From Thiodiazotropha sp050291245 (GTDB lineage Bacteria; Pseudomonadota; Gammaproteobacteria; Chromatiales; Chromatiaceae): DNA of 64,000 nucleotides. Below the pieces are notes generated by a model. It searched no databases. It saw only the letters and a program-made list of their open reading frames with translations, and was not told where the DNA came from. Below, piece after piece: positions 10,963 through 20,213 of this stretch. The number at the start of each line of letters is the position of its first letter. Positions within the stretch are counted from its first letter, which is position 1. The translations under genes and the position numbers were made by a program. The stretch lies in contig JBNKJP010000044.1 in the NCBI GenBank assembly GCA_050291245.1, positions 62,001-126,000 on the forward strand, written 5' to 3'.

Positions 10963-11943
10963 ATGAACAAGTTCGTTGCAACACTCGCGGGAGCCTTGCT
11001 ACTCGTTTCGAGTACCCTGGCACTCGCATCCGATCCTCTGCCTTCCTGGAATAAGGGTGACGCGAAAGCTGCCATCATGAAGTTCGTAGAGGCGGTCACA
11101 ACCGATGGCAGCAAGTCCTTTGTGCCGGTCGCGGAGCGTATCGCCGTGTTTGATAATGACGGTACCCTGTGGTCGGAGAAACCGGTCTATTTTCAGTTGT
11201 TGTTCGCCATGGACCGGGTTAAGGCCGAGGCCCCTAAACATCCTGAATGGAAAAATGAGCAGCCTTTCAAGGCGGTGCTCGAAGGTGACATGGCGGCATT
11301 GGCCGCAGCGGGGGAGAAGGGCCTGCTGCAACTGGTGATGGCCACGCATGGGAACATGACAACCGATGAGTTCGCGAGGGTTGTCGATGAATGGATCACC
11401 ACGGCACGCCATCCCAAGACGGGTAAGCCCTACACCGAGATGGTCTTTCAGCCGATGCTGGAACTCCTGGCTTACCTTCGGCAGAACAGCTTTAAAACCT
11501 ACATCGTCTCCGGCGGTGGTATTGAATTCATGCGCCCCTGGACGGAGCGAGTTTATGGCGTACCCCCCGAACAGGTGATCGGTAGCAGCGTCAAGGTGGC
11601 GTACAAAATGACCGATTCCGGTCCGCTGCTGATGCGTCTGCCGGAGATCAACTTCATCGATGATAAGGCTGGCAAGCCGGTGGGGATCCATCAGTTCATC
11701 GGTAAGGTCCCTGTATTCGCGGCGGGCAACTCCGATGGGGATCTGCAGATGCTGGAATGGACTAGCGCCGGCAGCGGTCCTCGTTTCGGTCTGATTGTGC
11801 ACCATACGGATGCCAAGCGGGAGTGGGCCTATGACCGCAAGACCCATGTGGGCAAGCTGGACAAGGCCCTCGACCAGGCCGGGGAGGCGGGTTGGGTTCT
11901 GGTCGATATGATGCGTGACTGGCAGGTGATTTATCCCGATTGA
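10963..11943 (+). CDS. Exported HAD-superfamily hydrolase
   Basis: A 326-residue protein with a signal peptide ending near ALA-SDP. HAD motif I is DNDGTLW (nucleophile Asp at about residue 64), motif II is the Ser of YIVSGGG, and motif IV/III residues lie in GNSDGDLQML. This places it in the haloacid-dehalogenase phosphatase superfamily and it is most likely a periplasmic phosphomonoesterase. GGAG upstream supports the ATG. It lies 82 bases after an arylsulfatase, separated by a hairpin; the pair could scavenge phosphate and sulfate from organic esters, which is inference. Substrate is unknown. Confidence 0.85.
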   Translation: MNKFVATLAGALLLVSSTLALASDPLPSWNKGDAKAAIMKFVEAVTTDGSKSFVPVAERIAVFDNDGTLWSEKPVYFQLLFAMDRVKAEAPKHPEWKNEQPFKAVLEGDMAALAAAGEKGLLQLVMATHGNMTTDEFARVVDEWITTARHPKTGKPYTEMVFQPMLELLAYLRQNSFKTYIVSGGGIEFMRPWTERVYGVPPEQVIGSSVKVAYKMTDSGPLLMRLPEINFIDDKAGKPVGIHQFIGKVPVFAAGNSDGDLQMLEWTSAGSGPRFGLIVHHTDAKREWAYDRKTHVGKLDKALDQAGEAGWVLVDMMRDWQVIYPD

Positions 11944-11974
11944 TCGTCCCCAGATTTCAGGATGCCAAACCGCC

Positions 11975-14206
11975 GTGAAACCCTTTGTCCGCCTGGTCGG
12001 CCTTTTCATGCTCATTGCAAACCAGGCGGTTATCGGCGCGGTCGATTTCGTGGGCAGTGCCCAGTGCATCAGCTGCCATGCATCGGAGGGACAGGCTTGG
12101 CGCGGATCGCATCACGATCTCGCCATGGCGGAGGCGACCGAGTCCACCGTCCTGGGGGATTTTGACAACGCCTCTTTCTCGGCCCATGGGGTTAACTCCC
12201 GGTTTTATCGTAAGGATGGGGCCTTCTATGTGCAGACGGACGGCCCCGATGGGAAGCTTCACGATTACCGGATCCGCTATACCTTCGGCTGGTACCCGCT
12301 GCAGCAGTACCTGGTCGAGTTTCCAGGGGGCCGTTTCCAGGCGTTGGGTCTGGCCTGGGATAGCCGCAGCCGGGAAGCGGGTGGGCAGCACTGGTTTCAT
12401 CTCTATCCCGACGAACCCATGGGGCATGACAACCGGTTGCACTGGACTCAGCGGGATCAGACCTGGAACTACCAGTGTGCCGAGTGTCACTCGACCCGGC
12501 TGGATAAAAACTACGACGTAAAGACCGACACCTACCGCACCCGTTTCGTGGAGATCAACGTCGCCTGCGAGGCCTGCCACGGACCCGGCTCCGAGCATAC
12601 GGCCTGGGCTCGGGCAGCCCGGCAGGATCCCGAGGTTGCGAAGCGTCCCGGCAAGGGTTTGTCCCTGTCCCTGGGAAACCCGGAGGGCGGGGTGTGGCGT
12701 TTCGACGCCCGGCAGGGCAAACCGGTTCGCAGTGTTCCGCGTAACCAGCACACCGAGATCGAGTTGTGCGCCCGCTGCCACTCCCGGCGCGGTGCGGTGT
12801 GGAGTGAATACCGCTATGGAGCGCCGCTGAGCAACACCCACCGTCTGGCGCTGCTCGAACCCCACCTCTACTACCCGGATGGTCAGATCAAAGACGAGGT
12901 GTATGTCTACGGATCCTTCCTGCAAAGCCGCATGTACCGGGCGGGGGTCACCTGCAGCGACTGCCACGAACCCCACAGCCAGAAATTACGTGCCCGGGGA
13001 AATGCGCTGTGTACGACCTGCCATCTGGCGGCACGCTACGACCTGCCCGACCACCACCATCATGAGGCGGGTTCCGAGGGAGCCGCCTGCACCGCCTGTC
13101 ATATGCCGCAGCGGGTCTACATGGTCAACGACTGGCGGGCGGACCATAGCATGCGGGTACCCCGTCCCGACCTTTCCGAGCGGTTGGGAACGCCGAATGC
13201 CTGCAACGATTGTCATGAAGACAGGACGCCTGCCTGGGCCGCGCAAACGGTCGCGGACTGGTTCCCGAAAAGCACCTACCGGGGCGGGCACTTTGCCGAT
13301 GCGCTGCACGGGGCACAGACCGGGGCGCGAGACGCGGGGAAACGCTTGCTGGCACTGGCCGCCGATGCCGACCAGCCGGGTATCGTACGGGCCACCGCGG
13401 TGGAACGGCTGCGCGATTACCCGCAACCCGAGAGTCTGTTTACGATGCAACGCCTGCTATCGGATCAGGATCCCCTGGTGCGCGCCGCCGCTGTGCGTTT
13501 CCTTGCCGTCACTGATGTGCGCACTCAGGTTGATCAAGGCTGGCCCCTCCTTGAAGATCCTGACCGGGTGGTTCGGCTCGATGCCGCGCGATTGCTGGCG
13601 CCCTTGCTGCGCCAGGGTTTGCCGGACAAGTACCGGACACAACTCGAACAGGCGGTGCAAACCTACAAGCAGGCCGAGTCGGTGAATGCGGACCGGCCCG
13701 AGTCACAGATGAACCTGGGGCTCATCGCCCTGGCTGAAGGCCATGACGGGGAAGCGGAGTCCGCCTACCGCAGGGCCCTGGATCTGGATCCCGGGTTCTC
13801 GCCGGGATATGTCAATCTTGCAGACCTGTATCGTCAACAGGGACGGGATGAACAGGGAGAACAGCTGTTGCGAGCGGGCATTGACGCAGTCGGGGACAAT
13901 GCCGGGATGCAGCATGCACTGGGTTTGTTACTGGTACGCCAGAAGCGTCTGGATGAGGCGCTTGTCCATTTGCGTCAGGCAGCGCTGTTGGCGCCGGATC
14001 TGCCGCACTATGCCTATGTCTATGCCTTGGGTCTGAAAGGCGCGGGTGACACCGGGCAGGCATTGAAGGTGCTCGGTGAAACCAACCTCAGGCATCCTGG
14101 AAATCCTGAGATATTAACCGCCCTGGCGAGCCTGCATGAGCAGCAGGGCAATTTGCACATGGCCCGTCGCTATGCCGAGGAACTGAAAGGGGTATCCGGG
14201 GAATGA
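11975..14206 (+). CDS. Octahaem c-type cytochrome with TPR C-terminus
   Basis: A 743-residue exported protein starting at GTG, with a short signal peptide ending near VIGAVDF. Eight CXXCH haem c motifs are visible at about residues 31, 168, 198, 265, 327, 346, 372 and 410 (CISCH, CAECH, CEACH, CARCH, CSDCH, CTTCH, CTACH, CNDCH). Many extra histidines could serve as distal ligands. Residues about 430-540 look HEAT-like and about 555-740 hold TPR repeats (for example LGLIALAEGHDGEAESAYRRAL). This layout matches multihaem cytochromes of the tetratricopeptide/doubled-CXXCH type. It should be a periplasmic electron carrier or redox enzyme. No quinone-linked partner is adjacent, and the substrate cannot be assigned. 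Confidence 0.9.
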   Translation: MKPFVRLVGLFMLIANQAVIGAVDFVGSAQCISCHASEGQAWRGSHHDLAMAEATESTVLGDFDNASFSAHGVNSRFYRKDGAFYVQTDGPDGKLHDYRIRYTFGWYPLQQYLVEFPGGRFQALGLAWDSRSREAGGQHWFHLYPDEPMGHDNRLHWTQRDQTWNYQCAECHSTRLDKNYDVKTDTYRTRFVEINVACEACHGPGSEHTAWARAARQDPEVAKRPGKGLSLSLGNPEGGVWRFDARQGKPVRSVPRNQHTEIELCARCHSRRGAVWSEYRYGAPLSNTHRLALLEPHLYYPDGQIKDEVYVYGSFLQSRMYRAGVTCSDCHEPHSQKLRARGNALCTTCHLAARYDLPDHHHHEAGSEGAACTACHMPQRVYMVNDWRADHSMRVPRPDLSERLGTPNACNDCHEDRTPAWAAQTVADWFPKSTYRGGHFADALHGAQTGARDAGKRLLALAADADQPGIVRATAVERLRDYPQPESLFTMQRLLSDQDPLVRAAAVRFLAVTDVRTQVDQGWPLLEDPDRVVRLDAARLLAPLLRQGLPDKYRTQLEQAVQTYKQAESVNADRPESQMNLGLIALAEGHDGEAESAYRRALDLDPGFSPGYVNLADLYRQQGRDEQGEQLLRAGIDAVGDNAGMQHALGLLLVRQKRLDEALVHLRQAALLAPDLPHYAYVYALGLKGAGDTGQALKVLGETNLRHPGNPEILTALASLHEQQGNLHMARRYAEELKGVSGE

Positions 14207-14268
14207 TCCGCTACCTGTGATTGAAGAAGAGATGAAGATTTTGTGAAGGCGTAGGTATTGCGGGGCGT

Positions 14269-15213
14269 TCAGATAAATTTACTGATGATAAGTTTGGGCC
14301 AGGATAAAAACCGTGATATCAGGTAGAGGTAGCAGAAGGGCGTGTTATGCAGAACGATCCACAGACTGCTGCGGCCGAAGATCTTCACGGAGACCCCGAT
14401 ACTGATTGCCAGCAGACAAAGGTAGAAGACCAGGGCAAGCAGGTAGGCCCCGGTAAAAAGGGCGGCAAACAGTAGCAGATGGATCAGGATAAACACGACT
14501 GCGGAGATGGCGACCTTGGATTCCCGGAAACGCTGAAATCCCTGAAAGTCCCCCATGCCGTGCCATATCTCGCGCTTGCAGAACTGCAGCAGGTTTTTGG
14601 GAAAACCGTCATGGATGGTTTGCAGGTCCCGGTCGATCACGATACGGGCGCCACGGGCCTTGGCGCGCATGCAGAGTTCGAAATCCTCTCCGGTACTCAG
14701 TTCCTCATCGAAACCGCCAATTTTATCGAAGCTGGCTTTGCTCATGATCAGATTGCCGCCGTTGATGTAGGTCACATCCTTCTCCGAGAGCGGTCCGAAC
14801 CAGTATTTTTCCAGACTGCTGGGTGGTTGCGGAATCAGATAGCGGGCGCCAGTGATCAGATACTCGTCACGGATTTCCGTGAGACGGCGTTTCAGGGTGG
14901 TCGCCCAGACCCGGGTGACCCGGACATCCGAATCCAGGAACGCGATCACCTCGGCCGTGGCCCGCGCCGTACCCAGATTGCGAGCCCGGGAGATGCTGCT
15001 TTTGGGGATCTGCAGAAGTTCGACCCCCGCCTGACGGGCCAGCTCCGGAGTTGCGTCGGTGGAGCCGTTGTCCACCACGATGATCTCGTATTCCAGGTCC
15101 GGTAAATTTTCACGAATGGATTGGAACAGATTGCCCAAATGGGCCTGTTCGTTGAACGCCGGGATGACCATGGACAGTACGGCGCGCCGCCCTGGCGTAT
15201 TTAAATTAGACAT
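14269..15213 (-). CDS. Family 2 glycosyltransferase with C-terminal membrane segments
   Basis: Transfers a sugar from a nucleotide-sugar donor. The start block SMVIPAFNEQAHL, then IIVVDNGSTDATPELA and the metal-binding FLDSDVRV, are GT-A/GT2 hallmarks. GGFDEELSTGEDFELCMRA is the acceptor-side ED motif. Residues about 250-300 form two hydrophobic helices (beginning FILIHLLLF), so the enzyme is anchored in the inner membrane. I chose ATG 15213 (314 residues); upstream codons to 15294 add a non-conserved N-terminus. It is convergent with the cytochrome gene and divergent from the methyltransferase gene. It probably acts in cell-surface glycan synthesis. Confidence 0.9.
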   Translation of the reverse strand: MSNLNTPGRRAVLSMVIPAFNEQAHLGNLFQSIRENLPDLEYEIIVVDNGSTDATPELARQAGVELLQIPKSSISRARNLGTARATAEVIAFLDSDVRVTRVWATTLKRRLTEIRDEYLITGARYLIPQPPSSLEKYWFGPLSEKDVTYINGGNLIMSKASFDKIGGFDEELSTGEDFELCMRAKARGARIVIDRDLQTIHDGFPKNLLQFCKREIWHGMGDFQGFQRFRESKVAISAVVFILIHLLLFAALFTGAYLLALVFYLCLLAISIGVSVKIFGRSSLWIVLHNTPFCYLYLISRFLSWPKLIISKFI

Positions 15214-15453
15214 ATCAGTAGGTTGAGAGTGATTGACTGGCTCTTGGACCATGGCTTGGAACGGCTTATTGTACCGGATTTGCCCGCGCCGCATAGTCTA
15301 ATGAAACACACTGTAATCGTCAGATCTTAGAAAACGATATCAGCCAGGCAAATAACAGTTTGAGGATTGTACGAGGTACACTAAGCCGTCAAGATGAATA
15401 CCCCATGCCGAATATGGTGTATGCTTTTTCTCTGTTTGGGGCTTGAGTGACAT

Positions 15454-16113
15454 ATGGTGGACGAGCACATTATCCCAGAGTACCAGGAGCTTCAACAACA
15501 GCTCGGTTTACTGGCGGGGTTACCCTACACCCCGACATGGAGCGCGGCTGCGGATTTTATACAACTCATCGTGGACGCCTGCCTGGAAAATAAGCCGGGT
15601 TTGATCCTGGAGTGCAGTAGCGGCCTGACCACTCTGATGCTGGCCCGCTGCTGTCAACTCAACGGTCATGGCCGTGTGGTGAGTCTGGAGGATGGTGAGC
15701 CCTATGCGGAAAGGACCCGTCAGTACATCTCACAATACGGTCTGGACGCCTACGCAAATGTCCTTCACTCCCCGTTGTGTTCGGCGCTTTACGATGGCGT
15801 GACCTATGCCTGGTACGACACCGCTTCCCTGCCGGATGATTCGATCGATATGCTGGTGATCGACGGACCCTCGGGTTTTTCCGGCAAGAATGCCCGTTAC
15901 CCGGTCATGCCGGTCTGTTATCCGTATCTCGCGCCGGGATGCCATATTTTCCTGGACGACGCGGCGAGGCCGGATGAACGCGAGATCGTGGCGATGTGGC
16001 TGGCCGGTTATCCCGGACTGAACCATCGTTTCCATGAAACCCGACGCGGCTGCTCCCTGCTGACCCTGGACAAGGCGGCCGACAGGGAGTCGCGTGCTCA
16101 CGAGGCGTTGTGA
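15454..16113 (+). CDS. Class I SAM-dependent methyltransferase-like protein
   Basis: A 219-residue protein. The block LILECSSGLTTLMLARCC is a variant motif I for AdoMet binding. VVSLEDGEPYAERTRQYI gives the acidic residue that would bind the ribose, and DMLVIDGPSGF is motif IV. FLDDAARPDEREIVAMW resembles the TylF/class-24 methyltransferase type. Substrate is unknown. It is divergent from the GT2 gene, and its 3' end overlaps the 3' end of the sulfotransferase-like gene by 16 bases. The setting between glycosyltransferases suggests a role in modifying a glycan or lipid. Confidence 0.78.
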   Translation: MVDEHIIPEYQELQQQLGLLAGLPYTPTWSAAADFIQLIVDACLENKPGLILECSSGLTTLMLARCCQLNGHGRVVSLEDGEPYAERTRQYISQYGLDAYANVLHSPLCSALYDGVTYAWYDTASLPDDSIDMLVIDGPSGFSGKNARYPVMPVCYPYLAPGCHIFLDDAARPDEREIVAMWLAGYPGLNHRFHETRRGCSLLTLDKAADRESRAHEAL

Positions 16114-16625
16114 CGAATCCGCCATTCCGCGAGGGCGGCGCTGAGGTCCCCCTGGGCTCCGATACCTTCCCAGAAAACCTTGAAATCCGCTTCCGCCTGT
16201 TCCAGGCGTACCCGGTATACACAGGGTTTGTCGCTTAGAAACTGTGCAATGTTGCTCTCCACGGTGTCCAGGTAATCCGCCGCAAGCATCTCGTCGGACG
16301 GGTTCGTGGCGCCCATCAGAATACCTTCCCGATAAGCTTTAATGATGCCGTACTGAGCCCGTTTAACGAAGCTTGCGGTACAGGCCCCGGTCTCACGGGT
16401 CAGGTGCACATAGCAGACCTCATCCGGGTAGTGCCGCTGCAGACGACCCAGTAACCAGCTCAGGCGGTTGTCGGCCTCGATATGGTTGGGCGGGTAGGCG
16501 AAGCGGTCAGCGCCGATCAGACGGGTTCTCGACTCATGGGCCGAGGTGTAGTTGGTGATATGGCTACAGGCGCGGATAAAGGTCGTCGATCCGCATCGTC
16601 CGGAATTAAGCACGAAGATGTTCAT
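16098..16625 (-). CDS. Sulfotransferase-like P-loop protein
   Basis: Starting at ATG 16625 it is 175 residues. That ATG overlaps the stop of the upstream glycosyltransferase as ATGA, so translation is probably coupled, and the protein then begins directly with the P-loop. The motif NSGRCGSTT near the N-terminus is the 5'-phosphosulfate (PAPS) loop of sulfotransferases, and VYRVRLEQ may be part of the second half. It is shorter than usual sulfotransferases (about 250-300), so it may be a minimal or divergent member. An in-frame ATG at 16679 would add 18 residues but lies inside the upstream gene. Acceptor unknown; the partner glycosyltransferase suggests a sugar. Confidence 0.75.
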   Translation of the reverse strand: MNIFVLNSGRCGSTTFIRACSHITNYTSAHESRTRLIGADRFAYPPNHIEADNRLSWLLGRLQRHYPDEVCYVHLTRETGACTASFVKRAQYGIIKAYREGILMGATNPSDEMLAADYLDTVESNIAQFLSDKPCVYRVRLEQAEADFKVFWEGIGAQGDLSAALAEWRIRHNAS

Positions 16626-18478
16626 CCCTTGTGGCGCTTCCGGGATTGCTGCCTGGGTTGGTTCAGCAGGGTTTGCCACCGGGATCTGTCCTTGGAATAT
16701 TCGCCAATCGCGGTATGGATGGACTGGATCAAGCGGGCACGCAGTTCCGCTTTATCCAGATGCTGATAGGCGGCCGCACCGGTACCGAAATTATGTCGCA
16801 TATCATCGATCAAGGCCTGCAGATTGTCCCCTGCCGAAGCGATCATGGGATGTGCCCGGTGGGTGTCGAGCCAGGCTTGCAGATCCTCGATCCGGCGTGA
16901 GATCTGTTGCTGCTTGGTGGTGTACTTGGCGCGCATGGATGTCTCGGTCCGTTGCAGCTCCGCTTCGATCTCGGCGTCGGTGATCTGCTTGCGTGGAAAA
17001 CCGTTCTGCACCAGGGCCTGGATGGTGAACAGCATGACATCGCCGTAGTACTGGCGAATGAACTCCCCGCTCAGGTCGATGCGCTGGGCCCGCTGCTCGA
17101 TTCCGCTGCGAAACTCCGCCCGTCCCTGTTCGGCCAGGGCGCGTCGATGCAGCAACGGAAGATTGGCGGAGACGAACCGTGTCCCGAGTTCCGCCTGCAG
17201 GATCCGCCCCAGTACCGGACCGGCCATGCGCAGCCCCAGGGTGGCGAAGGGGATGAAGTATGCCAGGGCGCGGGCATTGATCACATAGTTGCCGGTATAG
17301 ACCGTGCGCGCCGATTTGATCCCCGGCATCAACGGCTCGTAGACATAGTGGCTCTGTCGGGTGGGATGCACCCCGTCGAAAAAACCGGGGAGTTTCCCGA
17401 CAAAGTCCATCAGGCAGGTTCGGTTGTCGTGGGGGCCCTGCAGGGTACAGGCGTAGCGGAAGGTCTGTTGGGGTTGCTGAAACCCGAACAGATCCGCCAT
17501 GTCATGGTAGGCGGCATCCTGTACCTGAACCGGCATCGAGTGATGGAACGAGCAGGCCGCCTCGGGTTCCCGTTCCGCTATCTGGCTGAGGAAGGCCGCC
17601 ACGTCATCCAGGAAATTACCGCCCATCACCGCGGGTGATACCGGCGGATCGCCCACCACCTTGCCGGTCAGGACCGCGGTTTCCCGTTCCTGGAAGATAC
17701 GGTCGATCTGGTGGAAAAAGTGGATCGGGTAGCAATCCTGCCCGTCTCCGCGGCGCGGAATGCAGAAGGCCTGATCACTGTCGCAGAACCAGACGAGCCG
17801 GTTTGGGGATTCGCACAGCCAGTCGCTGAGTTTCAGATAACAGAGATTGCGGGTGATGGAGGCGCCTTTGTGAGTAAATGCCTCCGGGTCCCGGGTGCCC
17901 AGGATCCTGTCCAGACCGGCCCGTGTTTCAGGGTCCCATCCATCGAGCATATTGAGCTGCTCCCGGGGACCAAAATATTCCGTGCTCAAGCCTTGTTGTT
18001 CAAAGTAGTGACAGATCTGTTGTATCTTCTGCTGATTGGATGCCTGTTGGCTGTCATCCGCGATCACAACCCGAAGCTTGTCCGCAGCCATCCTCTCCGG
18101 TCCGGCGTAGGCAAAGCGCCGGCTGAGGGACAGCAGTGAGGTCAGTGCGTGGCGCAGCTGTTGCGGGCGGTCGGCGACCGGGATCACCAGGGCGAAGGCA
18201 TGGCGCGGTAGCGGGCCGATATGAATCAACCCGGCTTCCATCTCCTGAAACAGACGTTGCTGGATGTCGAGTTGTGCGGGAGGAAAATCCTCCTGCCACA
18301 TCCATGTTTCCAGAAGCTCCGTGGCGCTTTCATAGAGTGCCATCCAGGCCGCGGCCGGGGCGGGTATGTCGGTCTGTGCCAGGAATCGATTGAGGCCCTC
18401 GGCCAGGTGTGGGATCCCGGCATGCCCCTGATGTGCCGTGATGAACGCGTTCAGAACCTGGGTATCGATTCGGCTCAC
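16622..18478 (-). CDS. Large GT-A-like glycosyltransferase
   Basis: A 618-residue protein beginning at GTG, one base after the stop of the TPP enzyme. After a helical N-terminus of about 110 residues comes a GT-A domain: FALVIPVADRPQQLRHAL, VVIADDSQ and WFCDSDQAF, the last being a DxD-type metal/nucleotide-sugar motif. The last 150 residues are charged and helical. Its ATGA overlap with the sulfotransferase-like gene and the 1-base gap to the TPP enzyme gene make a three-gene operon very likely. Donor and acceptor cannot be inferred. It is cytoplasmic or peripheral, with no clear membrane helix. Confidence 0.75.
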   Translation of the reverse strand: MSRIDTQVLNAFITAHQGHAGIPHLAEGLNRFLAQTDIPAPAAAWMALYESATELLETWMWQEDFPPAQLDIQQRLFQEMEAGLIHIGPLPRHAFALVIPVADRPQQLRHALTSLLSLSRRFAYAGPERMAADKLRVVIADDSQQASNQQKIQQICHYFEQQGLSTEYFGPREQLNMLDGWDPETRAGLDRILGTRDPEAFTHKGASITRNLCYLKLSDWLCESPNRLVWFCDSDQAFCIPRRGDGQDCYPIHFFHQIDRIFQERETAVLTGKVVGDPPVSPAVMGGNFLDDVAAFLSQIAEREPEAACSFHHSMPVQVQDAAYHDMADLFGFQQPQQTFRYACTLQGPHDNRTCLMDFVGKLPGFFDGVHPTRQSHYVYEPLMPGIKSARTVYTGNYVINARALAYFIPFATLGLRMAGPVLGRILQAELGTRFVSANLPLLHRRALAEQGRAEFRSGIEQRAQRIDLSGEFIRQYYGDVMLFTIQALVQNGFPRKQITDAEIEAELQRTETSMRAKYTTKQQQISRRIEDLQAWLDTHRAHPMIASAGDNLQALIDDMRHNFGTGAAAYQHLDKAELRARLIQSIHTAIGEYSKDRSRWQTLLNQPRQQSRKRHKG

Positions 18479-18479
18479 G

Positions 18480-20147
18480 TCAGCGTTTTGAAGAGTAGTT
18501 CGGGAAGGCGTTCTTATCCAGGGCGATGTCGATCAGGTTGAGCCCGTTTTCCAGGTCATAGTGATCGAACAGATCGTCCAGGTCGTTCCGGTCGCAAACC
18601 GCCTTGTACCGGATGCCAAAGGATTCGGCGAGTCGGGCGAAATCCGGGTTCACGAAATCACAATTGAGGTAACGCTGGGCGTAGAGCTGGTGTTGGTTCT
18701 TGCGGATCAGTCCCATCGTGCCATTGTTGAAAACCACCACGTTCAAGGGTTGGCCGTAATTGACCGCGGTCATCAGTTCCATGCAGCACATCTGGAAGCC
18801 GCCGTCACCCAGGACCGCGAAACTGGGAAGCGGCGCGCCGAATTGGGCGCCGATCGCGGCGGGCAGGGCGTGTCCCAGGGACGAGATACCCGAGTTTGGG
18901 AGATAGTGGTGGTTGGCGGGTACGTCGTAGAAATTCTGTGCGAAGATCATGTTGTCATCGAACACCCGGATCTCCCCGGTGAAATGCTTGCCGAGCCGGT
19001 TGAAGAAATGCTCAACCAGGGAGAACCCGGAGCGGAACATCGTGTAGTCACCCTTCGACTCCGATTTCATCTCACCGATCGCCTCAATGGCCCGGGATCC
19101 GTTCTGCGCCTCACCGTTACGTTGTTGCAGGGTATCGATCAGGCCGCTGAGAACCGCGTGGATGTCATCGCAGATCTCCAGATCGGTGCGCAACACCTTG
19201 CCCAGTTGATTCGGATCGCTGTCGACCTGGATGATCCGGCGGTCATCCAGCAGCGCCGGGTCCCAGAGATAGCTGGTCCGTTCATTGAAACTGGCGCCGA
19301 GGATGATCAGCAGATCGGCATTTTCGACGATGTACTGATAGGCGATGCCACTCGATGTGACACCCAGGCTTCCCAGGGAGAGTTCCGACTGTTCATTGAT
19401 CACCCCCTTGCCTTTGAGGCTGGACGCCACGGGTATGCGCAACAGGTTGCTGAGTTCCGAAAGGGTCTGGCGGGCGCCGGAGCGAATGGCGCCGTAACCG
19501 GCTACGATGACCGGGTGGCTGGCCTGATCCAGCAACTCGACAAATCGATTCAAGAGTTGTTGAGAATGCCGGTGATCCGCAACGGGAGCCGGCGGGGCAA
19601 ACCGCTCGAGCAGATCGGACTCCACCCATTCGTTCTGCACATTGAAGGGGATGCTTAACAGTACCGGCCCCGGGCTGGTAGCGCACAGAGCCTTGGCCGC
19701 CTGGAGCAGAACCTGTCCCAGATAGTCGGTGCGTTGAATCGATTTACAGTAACGGGTGATCGGGGCGAAAAGGGCGACCTGATCGAAACTACCGCCCTCG
19801 CCGGAGCTCTCCTGGAGCCCCCCTTTGCCAAACAGGTAGGTGGGGGTTTCGCCGGTGATGACCAGTACCGGCTGATTGTCCGCGAATGCATTGGCCACCC
19901 CTGTGATCAGGTTTGTGGCCCCTGGGCCGGCCGTGGCGATGCAGGCACTGATTCGTCCGGTTGCCCGGGCGTATCCACCGGCCATGAAGGCGGCGCCCTG
20001 TTCATGCTTGGCCAGTACCGCGCGAATCCCCGAATCGTAGAGCGCGTCGTAGACCGGCAGGATATGCGCGCCTGGCATTCCATAGATTACGTCAACGCCC
20101 AGGTGCTTTAAAAAACCGACGATTAGTTCACTGACTTTAATCTTCAT
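18480..20147 (-). CDS. Acetolactate-synthase-like thiamine pyrophosphate enzyme
   Basis: A 555-residue protein from ATG 20147; upstream codons to 20213 look non-conserved. The N-terminal Pyr domain holds the catalytic glutamate in AKHEQGAAFMAGGYARATG (Glu49). The middle domain contains HPVIVAGYGA. The PP domain holds GDGGFQMCCMELMTA and the following NN, the TPP/Mg2+ signature. This is the large-subunit architecture of acetohydroxyacid synthase, but there is no ilvN or other ilv gene nearby. It heads an operon with a glycosyltransferase and a sulfotransferase-like gene, so a specialised decarboxylase or carboligase making an unusual precursor is more likely than valine synthesis. That last point is inference. 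Confidence 0.85.
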   Translation of the reverse strand: MKIKVSELIVGFLKHLGVDVIYGMPGAHILPVYDALYDSGIRAVLAKHEQGAAFMAGGYARATGRISACIATAGPGATNLITGVANAFADNQPVLVITGETPTYLFGKGGLQESSGEGGSFDQVALFAPITRYCKSIQRTDYLGQVLLQAAKALCATSPGPVLLSIPFNVQNEWVESDLLERFAPPAPVADHRHSQQLLNRFVELLDQASHPVIVAGYGAIRSGARQTLSELSNLLRIPVASSLKGKGVINEQSELSLGSLGVTSSGIAYQYIVENADLLIILGASFNERTSYLWDPALLDDRRIIQVDSDPNQLGKVLRTDLEICDDIHAVLSGLIDTLQQRNGEAQNGSRAIEAIGEMKSESKGDYTMFRSGFSLVEHFFNRLGKHFTGEIRVFDDNMIFAQNFYDVPANHHYLPNSGISSLGHALPAAIGAQFGAPLPSFAVLGDGGFQMCCMELMTAVNYGQPLNVVVFNNGTMGLIRKNQHQLYAQRYLNCDFVNPDFARLAESFGIRYKAVCDRNDLDDLFDHYDLENGLNLIDIALDKNAFPNYSSKR

Positions 20148-20213
20148 CAGACCACATTTGCCGGGACTGGTCGCGTCAACGCCAACAAACGCCCGGCCTG
20201 CAAAAGAGCACAA

